Origin: Chitinophagaceae bacterium
Lineage (GTDB): Bacteria; Bacteroidota; Bacteroidia; Chitinophagales; Chitinophagaceae
DNA: 64,000 nucleotides
Assembly: GCA_023957575.1 (NCBI GenBank)
Contig: JAMLGU010000001.1
Span: 124,001-188,000 of the forward strand
Direction: 5' to 3'
Both the position numbers and the translations under genes were made by a program. The notes under the pieces were generated by a model. The model made no database searches and had not been told where the DNA came from. It worked only from the letters and a program-made list of their open reading frames with translations. Positions 55,552-62,527 of this stretch are shown in pieces (position 1 is the stretch's first letter; each line of letters starts with the position of its first letter).

Positions 55552-55826
55552 AACTTGAGTAATCTTTTTTACACTGACAGCTAACGGTTTGGGTATTGCT
55601 GAAGGCGGGATTTTTAGTACAATAATTCAATCCCCGCCTGAATGACTTCGGTCGGGCAGGGAAAAACGAATGTTCAAATTTATGAAAAAGTTTCATACCT
55701 GGTACTTCTCCCGTTCTTTTGCCAAACGAAGTAGCACCGAAGATAAACTACTTGTTCAAGCAACACCTTAGTTGAACCTCATCACAACGAATGTTTAATA
55801 TTTTTTTCTTTTCAGCAAGTATAAAA

Positions 55827-55913
55827 ATGAAAGGAAGTTTCGGGAAAGGCACTAAGGGTGGATTCGGTATCCAAAAGCGTAGAAAACCACCTACGAGAAA
55901 CTCCAAGAGATAA
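55827..55913 (+). CDS. Candidate 28-residue basic protein
   Basis: ATG at 55827 opens 28 codons rich in Lys, Arg and Gly (MKGSFGKGTKGGFGIQKRRK, then eight more mostly basic or small residues). An AT-rich stretch precedes it and a terminator-like hairpin follows within 60 bases, which supports an expressed unit. The composition recalls very small ribosomal proteins such as bTHX, but the sequence does not match what I know of that family, so no name is given. Confidence 0.4.
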   Translation: MKGSFGKGTKGGFGIQKRRKPPTRNSKR

Positions 55914-55936
55914 CCGCGCTCCTGTGTCGCTGAACA

Positions 55937-55961
55937 GGTTCCTGAGCCTGCCGAAGGAACC
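55937..55961. repeat. Short hairpin repeat
   Basis: GGTTCC (55937-55942) and GGAACC (55956-55961) enclose TGAGCCTGCCGAA. It resembles a dispersed hairpin repeat of Bacteroidota genomes. Confidence 0.5.
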
Positions 55962-55969
55962 GGATTGCA

Positions 55970-56003
55970 AAAAGCCCCGGTCGTTTAGAATCGGGCTTTA
56001 TCT
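55970..56003 (+). terminator. Terminator-like hairpin after the small gene
   Basis: AAAGCCCCGG (55971-55980) pairs with TCGGGCTTT (55991-55999), followed by a moderately T-rich stretch. Confidence 0.5.
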
Positions 56004-56031
56004 GTTTATTTGAGAACTCGATTATTGGGGA

Positions 56032-56096
56032 CAATATTCAGTTCGCTTAAAGTTGTGCGGTTCGGCTTTTTCTTTTTGTCTGTGTGACTCGTATTG
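56032..56096 (+). repeat. Direct repeat downstream of the GIY-YIG gene
   Basis: Matches 54389-54456 in order and spacing (TATTGGGG, TTCGCTTAAAGTT, GCGGTTCGGC, TCTGTGT). It lies just past the 3' end of the minus-strand GIY-YIG gene, as its partner lies past rsgA. Confidence 0.7.
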
Positions 56097-56112
56097 AAAA
56101 AAAATGGACACT

Positions 56113-57309
56113 TCATCTTTCTACTATTTCTTCGTTTGTTGAATCGTAACGATAATAAATAATGTCGCCTGAAATAATATAATGAATTGCTTGTTCAATA
56201 ATTGTTAATGGAGCAATAAACCATTCTCTTGGCGTATGTCTATTACCATCTTTGTCAAACACATCAAAATTTAAACAGGAGGTACCAAAAAAATTATGAA
56301 GCAATTGTTCTAATTTCTGAGGATTCATATTGTAGCATTTGTAAGCCATTACAATTCTAACATCTGCCATTAAATATGTCGGTTCCTGACTCGCATTTTT
56401 CACTCTGTCTTCAACGGTTGTCTTTGAGAAACCAATTTTATATAAGTTGTGAATTTCTTTTAATTCTTTTTTGTCCGACTTGGATTTGAGAATGTAAATG
56501 AATCCTGCTTCTTCGTCTTCCGCTGTTATGTTGCTAAACCTCTCTGTAAAGTCCTCATTTGTTTGGTCTGCATTTTCAGTAACAACTTGTCCGTTTGCAT
56601 ATAGTAGTTTTTCAATGGAACGTTTTAGCATGTTTGATTCTGTGCCGTTCTCAAAAATACATCTTGTTCTTCCGTCTTCTCTTACTCTTGTACCGTCTGG
56701 CTTGTAATGATCTTTTTTTGTGATTTCAATTTTCTCTACGAAAAACAAAATACCATTATGAACATAATAAGCCTCCTGCCGAAGATTGCCGAGTTTAAAT
56801 ACTATTAGTTTTCGCTTTCCATCTTTCAGGTCCTTTTGAACATCTTTAAACTGTTGCTCGTATTTATAAAAATCCTTACATGGCTTTCTCCTTGCAACAA
56901 AATCTGTTTCTGCTCTGCTCTTCTCAGTCGCTTTTATATTCTTTAATTCAAATAAACCTGCCGTGTCATCATCCAACAAGCCCAAAGGGTCGTTTTCAAT
57001 AATATCATCAATAGATACGGGTTCTTGTGGCTCACTGCTCAATATTCCGTGAATGTCATGTGCCTTTAGTATTTCTGATTTTGCTGGGTTGGCTCGAATT
57101 GATTTTAAATGTGAATGAAGTTGATGTTCTTGAATTCCATTGCCGGGTTTTGGCTCTCTTTTATATTGTTCAAAGAATTCATTAATCTCTTGAAATGAAG
57201 CCACCAACCTTTCATCCTCATTCCTTGAGGGTGAGTTAGATGGCTTTATATTCAACAAACCCAACGGGTCGTTGTCCAATAGTTCTTGAAGCTTTTTATC
57301 CTTGTCCAC
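56113..57309 (-). CDS. GIY-YIG (T5orf172-type) nuclease-like protein
   Basis: A 398-residue protein starting at GTG. Residues ~265-370 look like a GIY-YIG domain of the T5orf172 type: FIYILKSKSD, then YKIGFSKTTVEDRVKNASQ (with the expected arginine), then NPQKLEQLLHNFF (with a candidate catalytic glutamate). The N-terminal part carries two copies of a short motif, DNDPLGLL near residue 13 and ENDPLGLL near 108, perhaps for binding a partner. The start lies 14 bases inside the helicase gene, so it is the last gene of that operon. It may be the cutting subunit of the system; that is inferred from domain and position. Confidence 0.8.
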   Translation of the reverse strand: MDKDKKLQELLDNDPLGLLNIKPSNSPSRNEDERLVASFQEINEFFEQYKREPKPGNGIQEHQLHSHLKSIRANPAKSEILKAHDIHGILSSEPQEPVSIDDIIENDPLGLLDDDTAGLFELKNIKATEKSRAETDFVARRKPCKDFYKYEQQFKDVQKDLKDGKRKLIVFKLGNLRQEAYYVHNGILFFVEKIEITKKDHYKPDGTRVREDGRTRCIFENGTESNMLKRSIEKLLYANGQVVTENADQTNEDFTERFSNITAEDEEAGFIYILKSKSDKKELKEIHNLYKIGFSKTTVEDRVKNASQEPTYLMADVRIVMAYKCYNMNPQKLEQLLHNFFGTSCLNFDVFDKDGNRHTPREWFIAPLTIIEQAIHYIISGDIIYYRYDSTNEEIVER

Positions 57310-58976
57310 TTTGCTTTTTACGTTTTAAATCTTTCAGGTAGATGATGGCTTCTGCCATTCTTTTTTCCAATGGGTCTGATGATGTTACATTAGGCTCCCT
57401 GTCGTTTTTATCCATGAAAGCCTTTACTTTGTCAGGATATAAAAGCAAAGCTTCTTCCAAGGTCATTTGAATTCGCGTGGCTTCAATGACATCCTGTATC
57501 ACCTTCAAAACCTTAGTTGTTACATCTTTTGAAAGAATTTCAAATGCTTTTTGGAATGGATTAATGCGGTCAATCAGGTCAATGTGCAAATCATCAATAT
57601 TCACAAACTTATCTGCCATACGGATAAATCGTTTGTCGCCTACTTCCTTTATTTCACCACTTTTTACAACGGAATCAACCACTACATGCTGCCGAACTTC
57701 TTCCACTTCTTCATCTGTAAGTTCAGGATATTTTATTTGAATGATTTTAGGAATCAGCACCTTATTAATTACTTCGGGGTCAACATTGCCCGGAATGGCT
57801 TTCATTACCGTGTCGTCCTGTAGAATAGTTGCTTTCAAATCGTTCAAGTCCGATTCAATGATGTCTTTCACCCGTTTTGAACTTGGCAACTTGAAGCCTC
57901 TGATTTTTATTTCACCTGCATCCGCTTTGTCATTGTCAGAAAGTTTGGTTTTGAACTTGAAATTGGGTGCAAGCACTTGTTCCATCAATAGCGAAGCGGT
58001 GATTGCTTTCAGCATATTGTTTACCGAAAGTTTCACCAAATCATCTCCTGCATCAGGTTGGGCAATAAGATTAGTAAACTGTGCATGGGTTTTGTTTTCG
58101 CTGTCACGGGTGCACCTACCAATAATTTGAATGACTTCTGTAAGAGAACCTCTGTAACCCACTGTTAAGGCATGTTCGCAATAGGGCCAGTCAAAGCCCT
58201 CTTTTGCCATACCTAAAGCAATAGTCAAATCCATGTCCTCAACTGATTTGATATTCCGTAAATAGGTGATTACCTTTTCCCTTTCTCTGGGGATATCGTT
58301 TACTAAATCGGCTACTTTGATGATCTTATTATCGGTGTGGCGTTTTAAAAAGATGATTCCGGTGTCGCTATCCACTTTTTTAATATCGCCAACGGCATCT
58401 AAAATCGTGTCCACTTCATTATGCTTGTATTTGGTGGATTCGCCAGAATTTACATTCGGTATATGAAGAATGGTTTTCCTGTTAGTGTCTAAAATTTCTA
58501 AAATAGCAGAAGTGTATTTGCCCTGATAGAAATCGTAGCCGATTCCTAACGATTTCAAGTATTTGCAACCGTTCAATTGCTCGTAGTAGTTGTAAGTTAC
58601 TTTGGTAAATCTGGCTTCGTCTTCGGGCAGCAAAACAGGAACACTGTCGCCTCTGAAGTATGAACCTGTCATGGCTACAATGTGAGCATTTGATTTGGTC
58701 ATGATGCTTCGCAACAATTCACCCAAACGGCTGTCGCTATCTGCCGAAACGTGGTGAAATTCATCAATGGCTAAAAGTACGCCATCAAACTTGCTTTCTT
58801 CTAATTCTTCAAAGGCAAAGCGAAGGGTGGCATGGGTACAAATCAAAATTTCTTCTTTGTTATCCATGAAGTTTTTGAAAGCAGTTACCTTGCTTTTGCT
58901 CCCGTCCAGACCCGGGGTGCATAGATTATATTCATCACTGGGTTCCCAATTGGCGAAAAAACCATAATCTTTTAAT
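57296..58976 (-). pseudogene. DEAD/DEAH helicase, C-terminal part, separated by an IS element
   Basis: The larger piece of a helicase gene cut by the IS at 58977-60552. It carries the Walker B equivalent LLAIDEFHHV (DEFH in place of DEAH), motif III-like AMTGSY, and motif VI QIIGRCTRD, followed by a long helical C-terminal region. Joined to 60559-60815 without the IS, it gives one open frame of 645 residues (junction reads AKAALKDYGFFANW). Present reading frames continue into the IS (to 59125) and would give an N-terminally truncated protein without Walker A. It overlaps the GIY-YIG gene by 14 bases. Confidence 0.92.
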
Positions 58977-59061
58977 CTGTAACTTTTCCTTATACGGAAT
59001 ATAATTTTTCCTGAAAACCAGAATTTCATTAGGTTTTGTGGTTTTTTTACACTTATTTTGT

Positions 59062-59078
59062 ATTCCGTAATACGGAAT
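59062..59078. promoter_or_regulatory. Palindrome upstream of the transposase start
   Basis: ATTCCGTAATACGGAAT is a perfect 17-base palindrome ending 2 bases before the transposase ATG. Its half-site TACGGAAT is also in both terminal repeats (58993-59000; complement at 60530-60537), so the transposase might bind here and limit its own expression. Confidence 0.5.
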
Positions 59079-59080
59079 AT

Positions 59081-60538
59081 ATGAAATCTAAAAAATCCCC
59101 TTACCCAAAATGGGTGAACGAGCACCGCAAACCCGGTACTGAAATTAGAAAAATTGGAGACAAGTTTTACATTTATAGCGTATCAGCATATTATGATGCA
59201 GCGCGGGGGAAAGGCAGGAAAAAGACAGGTCCCTATTTAGGAAGGATTACCCAGCAAGACGGCTTCATCGAAGCCATATCCAGAAAAGTACCAAAGACAT
59301 ATACTGCTGTAAATATTCAAAATCTGTCCACCAGAGATTACGGATTATGGGCTTTTATTTCCGAAGGGTGCAAGGATATCATAGACGGGGTCAAACAATA
59401 TTTTCCTCAGCAATGGGAATGGATAGCTGTAGCCTTGTATTGCAGATTAGTACACACCTCTCCTTTAAAGAACATGAGTTTTTACTATAAGCGAAGTTAT
59501 CTGAGCGAAGTATTTGATATTAGTGTCAATAGTAAAACGATGACGACTTTAATAAAAGACCTCGGCAGTAACAGAGAACCCATTATCCAATATATGCGGC
59601 AGCTTTCAGGAGATAAGAACCTTATTCTGATGGATGCCACTTCCATTGTTTCTTATTCGGAGAATTTAACCAGAGTAGAACAAGGGCTTACGAAGTATAA
59701 ATCTTTTGAGCCATTATTTAATCTGCTATACTTCTATTGTCCCGACAATTATATGCCGGCATATTACCGTTTATTCAACGGGAATATAAAAGATGTCAAA
59801 ATGATAACCATGGCTCTTCAGGAGAGTGGTTATAAAGAAGCTATGATAATAGCAGATAAAGGATTTTACTCTATGGCAAATCTGGAACTTCTGGAAAGCC
59901 TATCCTTAAAATATATTATTCCGCTGAAGAGGGACAGTACATTGATAAAGAAAAGCCGCTATAAGAAAATGACTTCCACTACCCATAATTTTCTGTTCGA
60001 TGAACGGGTTATCTATCACGACAGCTATAGGGTGAATAAAAACAGGAATGTTTATCTTTTTATTGATGAAGCAATGATGATTAAGGAGAAAAGGGATTAT
60101 ATCCATCGGATGAAAAAACATCCACAGAATTATAGTAAACAGGATTTTACTGATCAGCTGCCTTACTTCGGTAGTTTTGCTGTAATTACAAATCAAATTG
60201 AAGCGCCGGAAAAAGTGTTTTTGAATTATAAGAGTCGTTGTGGGGTAGAAGTTCTCTTTGATGGGGTAAAGAATATATTGGGGAATGATTATACCTATAT
60301 GCAAAATGACGAGGCTCTTGAGGGCTGGATGTTTATTAATCATCTCGCTTTGCAGGTTCATCATAAAATATTTGCCCTGTTGAAGCAGAAAGGGCTATTA
60401 TCAAAATACTCTATCAGGGATTTTATTAACTTTCTTTCCGACATTCGAAAAGTTAGAGTAAACAATCAGTGGCTGCTTGAACCCATGATTGATAAACAGA
60501 AGAAACTGGTAGAAAGTATTGGAATCACTATTCCGTAA
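59081..60538 (+). CDS. IS1634-like DDE transposase
   Basis: A 485-residue transposase of the IS4-superfamily DDE type. Catalytic residues are likely the aspartate in LILMDATSIVSYSE, the aspartate in AMIIADKGFYSMANLE and the glutamate in RCGVEVLFDGVK, in the spacing and context (YxxKxxxE-like region) of IS1634 members. The start at 59081 is chosen because it follows a palindromic operator-like site; the frame stays open up to 59036. The stop codon (60536-60538) lies in the right terminal repeat. The gene looks intact, so the element may still be active. Confidence 0.92.
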   Translation: MKSKKSPYPKWVNEHRKPGTEIRKIGDKFYIYSVSAYYDAARGKGRKKTGPYLGRITQQDGFIEAISRKVPKTYTAVNIQNLSTRDYGLWAFISEGCKDIIDGVKQYFPQQWEWIAVALYCRLVHTSPLKNMSFYYKRSYLSEVFDISVNSKTMTTLIKDLGSNREPIIQYMRQLSGDKNLILMDATSIVSYSENLTRVEQGLTKYKSFEPLFNLLYFYCPDNYMPAYYRLFNGNIKDVKMITMALQESGYKEAMIIADKGFYSMANLELLESLSLKYIIPLKRDSTLIKKSRYKKMTSTTHNFLFDERVIYHDSYRVNKNRNVYLFIDEAMMIKEKRDYIHRMKKHPQNYSKQDFTDQLPYFGSFAVITNQIEAPEKVFLNYKSRCGVEVLFDGVKNILGNDYTYMQNDEALEGWMFINHLALQVHHKIFALLKQKGLLSKYSIRDFINFLSDIRKVRVNNQWLLEPMIDKQKKLVESIGITIP

Positions 60539-60558
60539 GAAAAAAGTTACAATTTAAT

Positions 60559-60815
60559 GCTGCTTTAGCAAAAGAACCGCCGATACTCCTTTCAGGTACA
60601 GCCACAATTACTTTTTTAAGGCCTTGGTTTTTAATCTTATCCAAAGCAATAAACATCAATGCCCTTGATTTCCCCGAAGCAGGCGGCGCTTTTAAAAGAA
60701 TGTATTGCGATGCCCTGGCTTCATAAGCTTTTTGTTGCATCTCACGCATACCCAGTTCATTGGTATTTGAGCTTGAACCTGTTTGGTGATATTCTATTTT
60801 TACGATGTCAGGCAT
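60559..60815 (-). pseudogene. DEAD/DEAH helicase, N-terminal part, separated by an IS element
   Basis: The first ~86 residues of the helicase, with the Walker A motif LKAPPASGKSRALMF and the Ia-like segment VIVAVPERSIGGSFAKAAL. In the present sequence the frame runs into the IS end and stops after ten foreign residues (at 60528), leaving a 95-residue product without helicase activity. It starts 42 bases after the AlbA-like gene. The original gene would have encoded the motor subunit of the defence-type operon. Confidence 0.92.
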
Positions 60816-60829
60816 ATTTATAAGCTTGT

Positions 60830-60882
60830 ATTTATCTAAAGTTTATCTAAAGTTTATCTAAAGTTTATCTGGTTTATCTAAT
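60830..60882. repeat. 11-bp tandem repeat at the end of the AlbA-like gene
   Basis: TTTATCTAAAG repeated three times followed by two degenerate units. The array crosses the stop codon of the AlbA-like gene and the spacer before the helicase, so copy-number change could alter the C terminus or the spacing to the next start. Confidence 0.7.
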
Positions 60883-61652
60883 TTAGATAAACTCAAAACC
60901 CATTTAGGATATCTTCCTGTTCCTTGATTTTCAATAAGTTTATCCTTTTTAGACAGGGCGTAAACTAAATTTCGAACTTTATTTGATTTTTGTTTTTCAT
61001 CTAAAACTGCCGGAAGAATATCTAAAATTAGTTGATAAATATTTTCTTTTGTTGCTGATCCATATTTATTGATGTAGTCCAATATCATTTTCTTGTAATG
61101 ATCGTCTTTAAATCCTCTGTTTTTAATATACTGTTCTTTTTCATCAGTATTTATGGCCACAATTGACGATATATGGTAATTGGGTTTTCGGCCTTCAATA
61201 AGAAATTTTTGTTTTAGAGTTTTTGCTTCTTCATTTGTTAATTTTCTTGCCTTAGATACCTTATCAAGTAAAATAATTTCTTGTAAGGTAAGGCTTGGTA
61301 ATTGCGCTAACTTCTTAGCAGAATTTACATCCAAAACTTTTCCAATGATTGAAACTTGAACTTTTTTATTGCTTACATCATAATCAGGTAATGGAAAGTA
61401 TTTTTTTCTTTGGATATTAAACATTCGCTTTATTCCGCTTCCGATTGTGTCAATCAAATTCAAATTAACCATTGCGTTGGCTAAAAAAGGATTTCTATAC
61501 CTCGATTCCGGAGCATCTGCATTAATTACATGTTCAACAGACTCTGGAATAAATGTTCCTGAATTGCTGAAAGTTAAAATGCCGTCTTCTCGTTCAACCA
61601 CGCTAATTTTCCCGTTCAAAGTATAATCTTGATGCGCAATACAATTGTTCAA
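60858..61652 (-). pseudogene. AlbA/Schlafen-like protein, C-terminal part after a frameshift
   Basis: The C-terminal ~264 residues of the gene whose first part is at 61649-62527. It holds the RecG-like ATP-binding segment (CLNNCIAHQDYT, then TFSNSGTFIPESV, then DTIGSGIKRMF) and winged-helix-like DNA-binding segments. The frame has no ATG near its start; the first usable codon is a TTG at 61652. Upstream the same frame reads YIRECLNNC, which is how the intact protein should continue. Whether separate translation occurs is unknown. Confidence 0.85.
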
Positions 61653-62527
61653 ACACTCTCGAATATATACGGATCGAACTGTTCAACTTCATCTGGAAAC
61701 AAGGTGCCATCTTTAATATAGCGATATTTTAAGTTCCTGATTTTTTGCTGAACCTGATTTATGGTTAGAATAAATGGACATCCAAAGTGTTCATAGTCTT
61801 TTTCGATATTGTCTTTGTCTTTTAAAATCCATGTAATTTTTGCTTGAGCAGGGTTTATAAAATGGTCAGATTCCGGCTTGCCTAACAAAAGAATGGCTGC
61901 CCTTGTAATTTTACTTTTTATGGTAACTTTTGCTTTGTTTAAAAAAGAAGCATCATCCCAACTTTGTATTTCAGCTTCAATCTTTTTATTCTTTTCTATA
62001 AATTGCTGGCGGGCAAAGTCAATGGCTTCTTTTGAAAGATCAGTTATAGTAGCTTCTGCAATTATTTGAGCCGACCAGTCCAAAGCGGTATTTTGTATTT
62101 TAATTCTATCTCGTTCATTATCATGTAATGCTCCGAGGCTTTCTCCGTCTCTACCATAGTAATGACCTTTCCAGGAAACGGGTTGACCTTGTGGCGCCGC
62201 AGGTATTTTACATAGTATTACATTTTTGCCATCTAGCTCTATTCGCTCGGTCTCTTCAAAGGAAAGACGGGGGCTTGTGTGTTGGGCTATTTCATTTTTA
62301 TAGTCATTTAATTGAGAATCATTGATCATCGTACCAACAACAGACTTATTGTTATGCACTCCAAAAACGATCCAAGCAAATGGCTGTCCTTTGAGATTGG
62401 CCTCATTGCTTAAGGCAGAAAAATACTGTCCTAGATTATCCTTGTTATACTGATTTTTGGCTTCCTTAAACTCCACAACTTCATTTTCAGTTGAGAGCTT
62501 CAATAGTTCTATCAGCGTCTCTTTCAT
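61649..62527 (-). pseudogene. AlbA/Schlafen-like protein, N-terminal part before a frameshift
   Basis: A 292-residue frame beginning with an AlbA_2 domain (NEVVEFKEAKNQYNKDNLGQ, AWIVFGVHNN, GHYYGRDGESLGAL) and ending at DPYIFESV, where homology should continue as DPYIRECLNN. Two extra bases in a TATATA run (near 61670) explain the break: without them the two parts join into one protein of about 550 residues, like the intact relative at 6017-7825. The ATG overlaps the methyltransferase stop (ATGA). Sequencing error, mutation and phase variation are all possible causes. Confidence 0.88.

Larger units (their letters stand above)
55552..56112. other. Intergenic region with a candidate small gene and repeats
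   Basis: About 560 bases between rsgA and the GIY-YIG gene. It holds a possible 28-codon gene, a GGTTCC/GGAACC hairpin of a type I have seen as a dispersed repeat in this phylum, a terminator and one copy of the direct repeat. The first ~250 bases contain no further recognisable feature. Confidence 0.6.
58977..60552. mobile_element. IS1634-like insertion sequence with 6-bp target duplication
   Basis: A 1576-bp element. Its left end reads CTGTAACTTTTCCTTATACG and its right end, on the minus strand, TTGTAACTTTTTTCTTACGG, giving imperfect terminal inverted repeats of ~23 bp. The flanks carry an identical 6-bp duplication TTTAAT (58971-58976 and 60553-60558). Removing the element and one duplicate restores the helicase frame exactly, which confirms the boundaries. 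It holds one intact transposase gene. The perfect duplication and restorable frame indicate a recent event. Confidence 0.93.

Noticed and set aside
55552..55700. Integron-type attC site near rsgA
   Set aside because: The direct repeats hint at cassettes, but I could not find paired core sites of the RYYYAAC/GTTRRRY type.
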